A stretch of 64,000 nt of DNA, from the NCBI GenBank assembly GCA_042701975.1, contig CP170561.1, positions 1,240,001 to 1,304,000 of the forward strand. Reading direction: 5' to 3'. A program made the translations under genes and the position numbers. Shown one piece after another: positions 29,281 to 39,847 of the stretch (its first letter is position 1; each line of letters begins with the position of its first letter). A model generated the notes under the pieces. The model worked only from the letters and a program-made list of their open reading frames with translations, was not told the origin of the DNA and made no database searches. This DNA comes from JAFALK01 sp042701975. GTDB taxonomy: Bacteria > Pseudomonadota > Gammaproteobacteria > Burkholderiales > Burkholderiaceae_C.

Positions 29281-30150
29281 TCAACCCTTCACCGCGCCGG
29301 CAGTGATGCCGCGGACGAACCAGCGCCCGGAAACCAGATAGACCAACAGCGGCACGGCGGACGTGAGGATCGTCGCGGCCATGTTGACGTTGTAGAGCCG
29401 CTCGCCCGTCGTCGTGTTGATCACGTTGTTGAGCTGCACCGTCATCGGCAGGTTCTCGCGGCCCGCAAACACCAGGCCGAGGATGTAGTCGTTCCACACG
29501 CCGGTGACCTGCATGATGGTGGCCACGATGGCGATGGGCACGCTCATCGGCAGCATCAGCTGAACGAAGATGCGCCAGAAGCCGCCGCCATCGATGCGCG
29601 CGGCCTTGAAGAGCTCTTCAGGGATGCCGGCGTAGTAGTTGCGGAACAGCAGCGTCATCACCGGCATCGAGAAGACGATGTGCACGACGACGATGCCCGG
29701 CAGGCTCGAATACAGCCCCAGCGCCGCTTCCAGCTTGACCAGCGGATAGATCATCACCTGGATGGGGATGAAGGCGCCGAGCATTAAGATGGCGAACAGC
29801 AGGTTGGCGCCGCGCGGCTTCCAAAAGCTCAGGGCATAGCCGTTCAGCGCGCCGATCAGGATCGGGATGACGGTGCTGGGCACGACGATCAGCACCGAGT
29901 TCCAGAAGCCGCCGCGGATGCCTTCGCAAGCCACGCCGGTGCAGGCTTCGCTCCACGCGGCGCGCCAGGCATCGAGGCTGGCGGCGCCCGGTAGCGCGAA
30001 GATCTGGCCGAGGCGGATCTCCTCCATGCTCTTGAACGAGGTCGTGAGCATGACGTAGAGCGGCGCGAGGAAGAAGGCTGCGGCAAACAGCAAGAAGCCG
30101 TAGATGCCCCAGCGCGCAGGGCTGAACGAAGAGTTCTTCTTGCGCCTCAT
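29281..30150 (-). CDS. carbohydrate ABC transporter permease (MalG type)
   Basis: 289 aa, six membrane helices with a cytoplasmic N-terminus rich in Arg and Lys (MRRKKNSS). The EAA loop that contacts the ATPase reads ELFKAARIDGGGFWRIFVQL. An extra hydrophilic segment between the first two helices contains two Cys (EACTGVACEG), which may form a periplasmic disulphide. It starts with a 4-bp ATGA overlap with the MalF-type permease gene. Confidence 0.93.
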   Translation of the reverse strand: MRRKKNSSFSPARWGIYGFLLFAAAFFLAPLYVMLTTSFKSMEEIRLGQIFALPGAASLDAWRAAWSEACTGVACEGIRGGFWNSVLIVVPSTVIPILIGALNGYALSFWKPRGANLLFAILMLGAFIPIQVMIYPLVKLEAALGLYSSLPGIVVVHIVFSMPVMTLLFRNYYAGIPEELFKAARIDGGGFWRIFVQLMLPMSVPIAIVATIMQVTGVWNDYILGLVFAGRENLPMTVQLNNVINTTTGERLYNVNMAATILTSAVPLLVYLVSGRWFVRGITAGAVKG

Positions 30151-31025
30151 GCCTTGCCCTCCTTGCGGCGGCTGCGCAGGTACAGCAGCGGCGCGACGAG
30201 GATCAGCACGGTCAGCAGCATCGTCATCGCGCCGGCCGAGGCCAGGCCGAGGTTGGCGCGGCCGAAGAGGTGATCCATGATGAATTTGGCGGGCAGATCG
30301 CTCGCCGTGCCGGGGCCGCCCTGCGTCATGGCGATCACCACGTCGAAGGCCTTCACCACGGCCGTGGAGAGCAGCACGAAGACGGTGGCCAGCGTGGGCC
30401 CAAGCATGGGCAGCACGATGGACATGTAGACACGCCAGGCCGGGATGCCGTCGAGCGTGGCGGCCTTCCAGATCTCTTCATCAATGCCGCGCAGGCCGGC
30501 CAGCATCAGCGCCATCACCAGGCCCGCGCCCTGCCACACGCTGGCGATCACGATCGTGTAGATGGCCTTGTCCTGGTCGATGATCCAGTCGAAGGTGAAG
30601 TCCTTCCAGCCCATCTGCTGCACAGCGTTCTGCAGGCCGCTGTCGGGGTTCAGCACCCATTGCCAGACGAGACCGGTGGCCACGAAGGACATCGCGTAGG
30701 GGTAGAGGAAGGCCACGCGCAGCACGCCTTCGCCGCGTACCTTCTGGTCGATGAAGACCGCGAGCAAAAAGCCGATCACGATGCAGGCCACGATGAACAG
30801 CACGCCGTAGATGGCGAGGTTGTGCAGCGAGAGCACCCAGCGCTCGTTGTCGAACAGGCGTTCGTACTGGTCGAGGCCGACGAAGTTCGTGGACGGGAAG
30901 GTCCGCGAACTCGTCATCGAGATGTAGAGCGACCAGACGGCGGCGCCGAGGTAGCCGACGAGCACGGTGGCCGCGAGCGGCAGCAATGCCGTCCACGGCG
31001 TGATGCGTCTCAGGAGACCCTTCAT
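30147..31025 (-). CDS. sugar ABC transporter permease (MalF/UgpA type)
   Basis: 292 aa, six membrane helices, with the EAA loop EEIWKAATLDGIPAWRVYMS. First permease of the importer, 7 bp after the binding-protein gene. Its N-terminal helix is followed by a periplasmic loop containing FPSTNFVGLDQYERLF, the conserved start of the MalF-like core. Works with the MalG-type permease as a heterodimer. Confidence 0.93.
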   Translation of the reverse strand: MKGLLRRITPWTALLPLAATVLVGYLGAAVWSLYISMTSSRTFPSTNFVGLDQYERLFDNERWVLSLHNLAIYGVLFIVACIVIGFLLAVFIDQKVRGEGVLRVAFLYPYAMSFVATGLVWQWVLNPDSGLQNAVQQMGWKDFTFDWIIDQDKAIYTIVIASVWQGAGLVMALMLAGLRGIDEEIWKAATLDGIPAWRVYMSIVLPMLGPTLATVFVLLSTAVVKAFDVVIAMTQGGPGTASDLPAKFIMDHLFGRANLGLASAGAMTMLLTVLILVAPLLYLRSRRKEGKA

Positions 31026-31032
31026 CGCCGGA

Positions 31033-32277
31033 TCAATCCCGCAGCGCCGCGATGATGTCCTTCTGGACCTTCTCGACCGGGATGTCGCGGTTCCAGTAGT
31101 TCGAGATCACGTCTTGCAGCGCGCCGTTCTGGTCCGGCGTGATGTAGGACTCGCCATTGCCGATCTGGCGCGACTTGTCCTTCAGGATGGCCAGGCCGAC
31201 TTGCGCGCAAACGTCCATCTTCGACGCATCCACGTCGGTGCGGATCGGCACCGAGCCCTTCTTGATGTTGAAGGCCACCTGCGTCTGCGGATTCGTGATC
31301 ACGCTGGCCAGCAGCTTCTGTGCGGCCACCTGCTTGGGATCGCTCGTGCGCGGGAACACCATCACGTCGCCCTGGATCACGTACAGCGATTTGGGCCCGA
31401 AGCCGGCGATGCAGCCGTAGTCCTTGCCCGCTTCTTGCTTGGCGAGGTTGAACTCGCCCTTGGCCCAGTCGCCCATGATCTGGATGCCGGCACGGCCGGT
31501 GATGATCATGGCCGTGGCGTCGTTCCAGTTGCGACCCGGCGAGCCCTTGTCCACGTAGCTGTGCAGGCGCTTGAAGGTCAGCAGCACGTTCTTGAACGCG
31601 TCGGACTTGATGGCCGCGGCGTCGCGGTCCTTGAAGACCTTCAGGTAGAGATCGCGACCGCCGACGTTGCTCAGCACGAAGGTGAAGACCGTGTTGTCCT
31701 GCCAGCCCTGGCCGCCGTGGGCCAGCGGCGTGATGCCGGCGGCCTTGAGCTTGTCCAGCGCGGCGAAGAGTTCGTCCATGCTCTTCGGATCGTCCTTGAT
31801 GCCGGCCTTCTTGAAGGCGGCCTTGGAGGTCCATGCCCAAGCCGGCATGTGGATGTTCACCGGCGCCGCGTAGTAGTGGCCCTTGATGCGGATGACGTTG
31901 AGCACGACCTCGGGCAGGAACTTGTCCCAGCCGTCGCGGATGGCCACGTCGTCCACGTTGTTGAGCAGGCCCTGGTCGACGATGTCGTAGAACTGCTTGG
32001 TGGTGTTGAACTGCGCCGCCGTGGGCGCCTTGCCGCCGATGATGCGGTTGATCGCCACCGATCGCGCCTGCTCGCCCAAAGCGATCGCCGTGTCCTGCCA
32101 CTCGCCGCCGGCAGCGCGGTAGGCGTCGGCCAGCGTCTTCACCGCCGCCGATTCGCCACCCGAAGTCCACCAATGGATCACTTCAGCTTTCAGCGGAGGG
32201 CCGGCGGGCTTGGTCGTCTGGGCATGGGCGATCGAAGCAGCCACGAGCGTGGCTGCGAGCAGGGCTTGTCTCTTCAT
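31033..32277 (-). CDS. periplasmic sugar-binding protein of the ABC importer
   Basis: 414 aa from the ATG at 32277, which overlaps the GH1 stop as ATGA. Signal peptide in residues 1-19 (ending AHA). Cluster-B extracellular solute-binding fold: EVIHWWTSGGESAAV at the mature N-terminus, AMIITGRAGIQIMGDWAKGEF in the centre. The WWTSGGE start and GDWAKGEF region are typical of proteobacterial glucose/oligosaccharide (GtsA-like) binding proteins, which agrees with beta-glucosidases in the same operon. Confidence 0.92.
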   Translation of the reverse strand: MKRQALLAATLVAASIAHAQTTKPAGPPLKAEVIHWWTSGGESAAVKTLADAYRAAGGEWQDTAIALGEQARSVAINRIIGGKAPTAAQFNTTKQFYDIVDQGLLNNVDDVAIRDGWDKFLPEVVLNVIRIKGHYYAAPVNIHMPAWAWTSKAAFKKAGIKDDPKSMDELFAALDKLKAAGITPLAHGGQGWQDNTVFTFVLSNVGGRDLYLKVFKDRDAAAIKSDAFKNVLLTFKRLHSYVDKGSPGRNWNDATAMIITGRAGIQIMGDWAKGEFNLAKQEAGKDYGCIAGFGPKSLYVIQGDVMVFPRTSDPKQVAAQKLLASVITNPQTQVAFNIKKGSVPIRTDVDASKMDVCAQVGLAILKDKSRQIGNGESYITPDQNGALQDVISNYWNRDIPVEKVQKDIIAALRD

Positions 32278-33632
32278 TTCTGTTCTCGCAGGAAGTTGGA
32301 ATACCAACGTCCGCTGTCCTTGAGGATGCGGGCCTGCGTAGGGTAGTCCACATAGGCCAGACCGAAACGCCGCAGATACCCTTCCGCCCACTCGAAGTTG
32401 TCCAGCAGGCTCCATGCGAAGTAGCCCTCTACAGGAACACCTTGTTTCATGGCATCGAGCAGTGCCGTCAGGTGCCGCTGGAGATAGCTCTTGCGTTCTG
32501 CGTCAGCCACGGTGCCGTCGGGGCGCAGAACGTCTTCAAAGGTCGAGCCGTTTTCGGTCAGCATGACCTTGGCCGGCTTGTAATCACGCTGTATCCGCGT
32601 CAGCAGGTCCACCAGGCCCTGGGGCGAGACTTCCCAGCCGAAGCCGGTGCGTTCCACGCCGTCCTTGTGGACCAGCTCGAGCTGGGCCGGCTCGGCCGTC
32701 GCGCTGTGGCGCACCTCTTCTGGGAAGTAGTAGTTGACGCCCAGGAAATCGGTCGCCGTCGCGATGGCTTCGAAGTCGCCCGGCTTCACGACCGGGGCAT
32801 GCGCAGCGAAGAGCTTCAGCGTGTCTTGCGGATAGCCGCGACCGAACAGCGGATCGAGGAACCAGCGGTTGCGCACGCCGTCGTGGCGAACTTGCGCCGC
32901 GAGATCCTCGGCGCTGTTGCTGGCCGCCGCGATCGGATGCAGCGAGAGCGTGATGCCCACCTGCGCGCCCGGCGAATTGGCGCGGATCAGCGGAATGGCT
33001 TGCCCGTGCGAGAGGAACACATGGTGGTTGGCCTGCAGCGCGCCGGCCAGGTTCGTCTCACCCGGCGCATGCACGCCCTCGTAGTAGCCCATGATGCAGG
33101 AGCACCAGGGTTCGTTGTGCGTGATCCAGTGCTTGACGCGGTCACCGAGCTTGCGCGTGATGTGGTCCGTGTATTCGAGATACGCCGCCACCGTGTCGCG
33201 GTTCTTCCAGCCGCCCTGGTCTTGCAGCGCGGTCGGCAGGTCCCAGTGGTAGAGCGTGGCCCAGGGCTGCAGGCCGCGCGCGAGCATGCCGTCCACCAGG
33301 CGGTCGTAGAACGCGAGGCCCTTGGCGTTCACCGCGCCGCGGCCTTGCGGCAGGATGCGCGGCCAGGCGATGGAGAAGCGGTAGGCGTTGACGCCCAGGC
33401 TCTGGGCCAAGTCCAGGTCCTGGGGCCAGCGGTGGTAGTGGTCGCAGGCGACGAGGCCATTGGAGCCGTCGCGGATGCGGCCCGGTTCATTGCAGAAGCG
33501 GTCCCAGATCGACTCGCCGCGGCCGTCTTCGTTGCCGCCGCCTTCGATCTGGAAGGAGGACGTGGACACGCCCCACAGGAAATCCTTGCCGAAGTCGGCG
33601 CGTTGCGGGAGGGGCGATGTCGACGTAACCAT
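32274..33632 (-). CDS. GH1 beta-glucosidase (cytoplasmic)
   Basis: 452 aa, full-length family 1 barrel with no signal peptide. N-terminal signature FLWGVSTSSFQIEGG, acid/base Glu174 in THNEPW and nucleophile Glu360 in LTENGS. It should release glucose from short imported beta-glucosides. Head of the importer block: it precedes the binding-protein gene with a 4-bp overlap and follows the TonB receptor gene by 87 bp, in which there is a strong hairpin. Confidence 0.95.
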   Translation of the reverse strand: MVTSTSPLPQRADFGKDFLWGVSTSSFQIEGGGNEDGRGESIWDRFCNEPGRIRDGSNGLVACDHYHRWPQDLDLAQSLGVNAYRFSIAWPRILPQGRGAVNAKGLAFYDRLVDGMLARGLQPWATLYHWDLPTALQDQGGWKNRDTVAAYLEYTDHITRKLGDRVKHWITHNEPWCSCIMGYYEGVHAPGETNLAGALQANHHVFLSHGQAIPLIRANSPGAQVGITLSLHPIAAASNSAEDLAAQVRHDGVRNRWFLDPLFGRGYPQDTLKLFAAHAPVVKPGDFEAIATATDFLGVNYYFPEEVRHSATAEPAQLELVHKDGVERTGFGWEVSPQGLVDLLTRIQRDYKPAKVMLTENGSTFEDVLRPDGTVADAERKSYLQRHLTALLDAMKQGVPVEGYFAWSLLDNFEWAEGYLRRFGLAYVDYPTQARILKDSGRWYSNFLREQK

Positions 33633-33671
33633 GAAATTCAGCGCATAGGGCGCGTAGTGGATCTGGAAAAT

Positions 33672-33707
33672 GAGGCCGCGACCGGTGCGGGCACCAGACG
33701 CGGCCTC
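33672..33707 (-). terminator. hairpin between TonB receptor and GH1 genes (terminator or attenuating/stabilising stem)
   Basis: Nine-base perfect stem GAGGCCGCG/CGCGGCCTC (33672-33680 with 33699-33707), with an inner GGTG/CACC stem in the 18-base loop. On the minus strand it is followed by ATTTTCC, a weak T tract. It may end most receptor transcripts or protect their 3' ends while letting some transcription into the downstream operon. Confidence 0.6.
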
Positions 33708-33719
33708 TGAGGAGCAACC

Positions 33720-36494
33720 TTACTGGAACTTGTAGTTCACGCCGAACAGGTAGGTGCGGCCGTACTTGTTGTACTCCTGCGGCGCCGTCACGTTGCCGCC
33801 GAAGCCGTCGCCGTCCTGCAAGTTCTTGTCCGGCGTGTTCGTGAGGTTCACGACCTGGAACATGAACTGCAGGCCCTTGGCCGGTCCGCTTTGCAGCTCA
33901 TAGCTCGTCTGCACGTCCACGATGTTCTGGGCCAGCGTGCGCAGCACCGAGGTGTTACCAAACAGCGAGGTGTATTCGCCGCGGAAGTCGGAGCGGTAGC
34001 GGTCGCTGACGCGGAACGAGAAGCCGTACTTCTCATAGAACAGCTGCAGGTTGGCCACACGCTTGGACAGGCCGGGCAGCGACTGCCAGGTGGAGGTGTT
34101 GAACGGGCCGTTGGCCTTGATCGAGCTGTCGGTGAAGGAGTAGGTGGCCTGCAGTCCGAAGCCGTCGAGCGCCGGCGAGATCAGCGTGCCGTCCAGCACC
34201 GAGCTCAGCTCCACGCCGCGCATGTTGCCGCCCTGGCCGTTGGCCTGGGTGGTGTAGTTGCCGATGTTGCCGGCCGGCGTGACGCTGGGCGTCGAGTTGG
34301 TGAAACCGGAGAAGTCGTAGGGGATGCTGCTGTTGTAGATGTAGGTCGAGAGCTTCTTGTAGAAGATCGCACCGGCCACGTAGCTGCGCTTGCCGAAGTA
34401 CTGCTCCAGCGCCAGGTCCACTGCCGTTGCCAGCCAGGGCTTGAGCTTGGGGTTGCCGCCGCTGCCCGACCAGGTGTGGTCGGTGGCGCTGACGCTGACC
34501 GAGCTCGACGCGTTCATGTCGGTGATGCGGGGGCGCATCAGCTCCTTGGCCAGACCGAAGCGCAGGACGCGGTTCTCGCCGATGTCGCCCACCAGGTTCA
34601 GGCTGGGCAGCACGTTGCTGTAGCTGGTGCCCGGATCGATGGTGCCGATGACCGCGCCATTGCCGTCGAAGGCGAAGGCGTTCGAGTCCTGCTTGGTGTG
34701 GATGTATTGCAGGCCCAGATTGCCGTGGATGGGCACGCCGCCCAGCTGCGTGTCGATGTCGGCCTTGGCAAAGCCGGTGACGATGCGCTCGTGCACGCCG
34801 AAGTCGTGCGAGCGGTCGCCTCCAGGGCCGCTGCTCAGGTTCTGCGTCATCGTGTAGTACTTGTCCGCCACGGCGTTGACGTCGTAGGAGAGCACGTTCC
34901 CGAGGCCGACGAAGGACAGGCTGCTGCTGGGCAGCGTATCGCCTGCGCCCAGCAGCTGCGTGGTGCCGCCGTTCCTGAGCGTGGCGAACAGCACGTTGAA
35001 GTTCTGCGTCTTGTCGCGCTTGTTGAAGTTCACGCCGAAGTCGATCGTCGGAAAGATCCAGCCCAGCTCATGACGCAAGGTCAGGCGCGCGTTCTTCAGC
35101 ACGTCGTTCTGCTCGGTGAGCTGCTTGCGGCCGTCGTGGCCCCAGCCGGCCGGGTCCGTCAACGCCACCAGGTTCGGATCGGCGAAGTTGGTGGTGCTCG
35201 AGAAGGTCGGGAAGTTCGGGCTGGTCGGGATGTTGAAGGTGAGGGTGGGCGAGGTGGGCGTGCCCGCATAGGTCTCGAACAGCGACTCGACGCGCTTGGC
35301 GCTGGAGTAGCTCAGGTCCCCGATGGCGGTCCAGCTGCCGAGCTTGGCCTCGGTGTTCCAGCCCAGGGCCTTGAGCGTGTCGTCGCGCTTGTTGAAGTCG
35401 TTGCGGATGACCATGTTCGGCGCCATGGTCGTGGTGCCCGAGGTCACCAGCGTGCCGGTGCCCACAGGCGTGGTCTTGATGTTGGAGAACACGCTGCCCG
35501 GCACACCCCAGCCGTCGCCGATGGAGCCCATCAGGCCGCGCATCACTTCGGTCTGCTTGAACTTGGAGTAGTAGAGGTCGACCGTGCTGTGGAAGTCCTT
35601 GTGCGGCTTGTACTCCAGCACGCCCATCAGGCCGTCGCGGTTGTCGTTGCGCGAGAAATTGGCCGCCTCGAAACCGCTCATGTAGTAGGCCGTGCCTGGC
35701 ACGGCGCCCGTTACCGGGTTGCAGCCCCATTCGGGATGCTGCACGCAGTTGTCATCGGTCTGGAAGCCCCAGGCCTTGTAGTGCAGCTGCTGGCCCGGCG
35801 AATCCAGGTGCGCGAAGCCCAGCGCCACGCCAATGGTGCGATCGGCGAACTGGTCGATGTAGGAAGCGCTCACGCGCTTGCCGTTGGCTTCGGTGCCGCC
35901 ATAGCCATGGTTGAGGTCGCCGAGCGAGTTGCGCTCTGCGCGCGCATTCAATGCGATGGTGCGCGAAGCGATGTCCAGAGGCCGCACGGTGCGCAGATCC
36001 ACGGTGCCGGAGATGCCCTGGCCCACCAGCGTCGCATCAGGCGTCTTGTAGACGAGCACCGAAGACATCAGCTCGGCCGGGTACTGGTCAAACTCCACGC
36101 CGCGGTTCGTGCCCGTGGTCGTCTGCTCGCGGCCGTTGAGCAGCGTGCCGGCGAAGTCCGTGGACATGCCGCGGATCGCGATGCCCTGGGCGCGGCCGTT
36201 CACGCGCTGCGCCGCCAGACCCGGCAGGCGCGACAGCGATTCGGCGATGGAGATATCGGGCAGCTTGCCGATGTCCTCGGCCGTGATGGCCTCGACCACC
36301 GAATCCGAGCCGCGCTTGAGCGCGATCGAGTTCTCGATCGACTGGCGGATGCCCGTCACCGTGACGGTGTCGAGCTTTTCAGTTGTTTGTTGCGCCTGCT
36401 GCGCGAAGGCGGGCGCGGCGGCCATCAGGCCCGCACAGACCGCCGCGACGGGCGTGAGCTGCGGGCGGCGCCCGATCGAGGAAGAGGAAGCCAT
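33720..36494 (-). CDS. TonB-dependent receptor of the carbohydrate (CAP/maltodextrin) type
   Basis: 924 aa. Signal peptide in about residues 1-31 (ending AFA). TonB-box-like DTVTVTG is followed by RQSIENSIALKRGSDSVVEA, then EDIGKLPDISIAESLSRLPG, hallmarks of the Caulobacter-type receptor family used for oligosaccharides. Plug motifs VNGRAQGIAIRGM and TLLNGREQ, and a barrel ending in the aromatic terminus GVNYKFQ. Its position at the head of a glycosidase/ABC operon and its divergent LacI operator indicate oligosaccharide uptake across the outer membrane, most likely beta-glucan fragments. Confidence 0.93.
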   Translation of the reverse strand: MASSSSIGRRPQLTPVAAVCAGLMAAAPAFAQQAQQTTEKLDTVTVTGIRQSIENSIALKRGSDSVVEAITAEDIGKLPDISIAESLSRLPGLAAQRVNGRAQGIAIRGMSTDFAGTLLNGREQTTTGTNRGVEFDQYPAELMSSVLVYKTPDATLVGQGISGTVDLRTVRPLDIASRTIALNARAERNSLGDLNHGYGGTEANGKRVSASYIDQFADRTIGVALGFAHLDSPGQQLHYKAWGFQTDDNCVQHPEWGCNPVTGAVPGTAYYMSGFEAANFSRNDNRDGLMGVLEYKPHKDFHSTVDLYYSKFKQTEVMRGLMGSIGDGWGVPGSVFSNIKTTPVGTGTLVTSGTTTMAPNMVIRNDFNKRDDTLKALGWNTEAKLGSWTAIGDLSYSSAKRVESLFETYAGTPTSPTLTFNIPTSPNFPTFSSTTNFADPNLVALTDPAGWGHDGRKQLTEQNDVLKNARLTLRHELGWIFPTIDFGVNFNKRDKTQNFNVLFATLRNGGTTQLLGAGDTLPSSSLSFVGLGNVLSYDVNAVADKYYTMTQNLSSGPGGDRSHDFGVHERIVTGFAKADIDTQLGGVPIHGNLGLQYIHTKQDSNAFAFDGNGAVIGTIDPGTSYSNVLPSLNLVGDIGENRVLRFGLAKELMRPRITDMNASSSVSVSATDHTWSGSGGNPKLKPWLATAVDLALEQYFGKRSYVAGAIFYKKLSTYIYNSSIPYDFSGFTNSTPSVTPAGNIGNYTTQANGQGGNMRGVELSSVLDGTLISPALDGFGLQATYSFTDSSIKANGPFNTSTWQSLPGLSKRVANLQLFYEKYGFSFRVSDRYRSDFRGEYTSLFGNTSVLRTLAQNIVDVQTSYELQSGPAKGLQFMFQVVNLTNTPDKNLQDGDGFGGNVTAPQEYNKYGRTYLFGVNYKFQ

Positions 36495-36593
36495 GTCTTG
36501 TCTCCTGTGTGTCGGTTTGGCGCCCTCGGTGCTGGCGCAGCCGCTGTTGCGGCAGGCGTCATGGCCCTCGGGTCGTCCCCAGTTGGAAATGAT

Positions 36594-36609
36594 TTGGAAC
36601 CGTTTCCAA
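36594..36609. promoter_or_regulatory. LacI-family operator
   Basis: TTGGAACCGTTTCCAA: a 16-bp dyad with a central CG and 7 of 8 base pairs symmetric, the form expected for LacI/GalR repressors. It lies in the 235-bp gap between the TonB receptor and GH3 genes, just downstream of the receptor promoter. An extra TTGGAAA half-site lies at 36583-36589. The LacI gene at 38774 is the obvious candidate regulator. Confidence 0.8.
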
Positions 36610-36619
36610 TGTGGATTCG

Positions 36620-36649
36620 ATTTGAGCGGAGCGCGAGTGCATTTGTCAA
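36620..36649 (-). promoter_or_regulatory. sigma-70-like promoter of the TonB receptor operon
   Basis: On the minus strand a consensus TTGACA (36649-36644) is followed after 18 bp by TCAAAT (36625-36620), matching four of six -10 positions. The LacI operator begins about 10 bases downstream, where a bound repressor would block initiation. Confidence 0.55.
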
Positions 36650-36729
36650 CCGGGAAGGCCTTAGGGTCTGAACATGTTTGGCGTTTGCAATTGCGCTCTA
36701 TCGTCCGTCCTCACTCTCAAACCCCAGGC

Positions 36730-38772
<2,043 letters not shown>

Positions 38773-38773
38773 C

Positions 38774-39847
38774 ATGGCCACGATCAAGGACGTGGCCAAG
38801 CTCGCCGGTGTCGGTGTGGGCACGGCTTCGCGCGTGCTCAGCGGCAAGGGCTCGGTGGCGCCGGCCACGGCCGAGAAGGTCCGCCGCGTGATCGAGGAGC
38901 TGGACTTCAAGCCCTCGCGCGCGGCGCGGGCGCTGATGACGGGTGCGTCGCAGACCATCGGCGTCTACATCCCCTTCCTCAAGGGCACCTACTACACGAC
39001 GGTGCTGCAGGTCATCGACAAGACGCTGCGCGCGCAGGGGCTGCACATGGTGGCAGCCTTCGGTCAGGACGGTCTGGACGAGCGCGAGGAAGCGGTGGGA
39101 GGCATGCGCTTCCTGATCGAGCGCGAGTGCGACGGGCTGATGGTGTTTTCCAACCTGATCAAGGACGTGGACGTGCGCTCGCTGAAGGAGGCCGCACCCT
39201 TTGTGGCCGTCATCAACTCGGCCTTTCCGAAGCTGGCCGAGCAATGCTTCAGCGCCGACCACGAAGCCGCCGGCCGCATGGCCGCCGGTGCGCTCTTGCG
39301 CCACAAGCACCGCGACATCGCCGTGCTTTCCGGCCCGGCCACCTCGCCCGACAACGCGGCGCGGATGCGCGGCTTCATGGCCGAGCTGCTGGAGGCCGGC
39401 GTGCCGGCCAAGCGCGTGCTGGAGCTGCGCGGCGACTTCTCCACGCAGTCGGGTTGGCAGGCCGGCGTCGAGGCCCTGGCCTCGGGCCAGCGCTTCACGG
39501 CCGTCTTCTGCGCCAACGACGAAATGGCGATGGGCCTGATGGCCAGCCTGCAAGCGGCCGGCGTGAAGGTGCCGGAGGAAGTCTCCGTGCTCGGCTACGA
39601 CGACAACCCCGGCTCGGTGTTCACCACGCCGCGGTTGAGCTCGGTCCACATCCCCACGCGCGAGGTCACGCAAGCGGGGCTGCACTGGCTGCTGAACCGT
39701 CGCTACGGGCTGGAGCTGCCGGTGCTGCGGGAGTTTCCGATCTCGGTCAGCTGGCGGGATTCGGTGGCGGCGGCTGCGCCGGCTTCGACTTCGAAATCAG
39801 CGAAGGGCGAGGTCCAGGGCCGAGCCCGCAAAGACCGCAAAACCTAA
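38774..39847 (+). CDS. LacI family transcriptional regulator of the glucan locus
   Basis: 357 aa. N-terminal helix-turn-helix and hinge ATIKDVAKLAGVGVGTASRV, then FKPSRAARALMTGASQTIGV. Periplasmic-binding-protein-like effector domain about 60-335 with CANDEMAMGL and VSVLGYDDNPGS. Only one base separates it from GH3, so the two are co-transcribed. The operator at 36594 is the likely target, and a glucoside the likely inducer. The basic C-terminal tail (KSAKGEVQGRARKDRKT) extends past the usual end and overlaps the antisense ubiA gene by 51 bp. Confidence 0.93.
   Translation: MATIKDVAKLAGVGVGTASRVLSGKGSVAPATAEKVRRVIEELDFKPSRAARALMTGASQTIGVYIPFLKGTYYTTVLQVIDKTLRAQGLHMVAAFGQDGLDEREEAVGGMRFLIERECDGLMVFSNLIKDVDVRSLKEAAPFVAVINSAFPKLAEQCFSADHEAAGRMAAGALLRHKHRDIAVLSGPATSPDNAARMRGFMAELLEAGVPAKRVLELRGDFSTQSGWQAGVEALASGQRFTAVFCANDEMAMGLMASLQAAGVKVPEEVSVLGYDDNPGSVFTTPRLSSVHIPTREVTQAGLHWLLNRRYGLELPVLREFPISVSWRDSVAAAAPASTSKSAKGEVQGRARKDRKT

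Noticed and set aside
33891..36671. 926-aa open frame on the plus strand
   Set aside because: Antisense to the receptor with signal peptide, plug and aromatic C-terminus; it would also remove the divergent promoter region.
36109..36729. N-terminal extension of the GH3 gene
   Set aside because: It runs antisense through the receptor gene and through the operator region; the real protein begins with a signal peptide at 36730.
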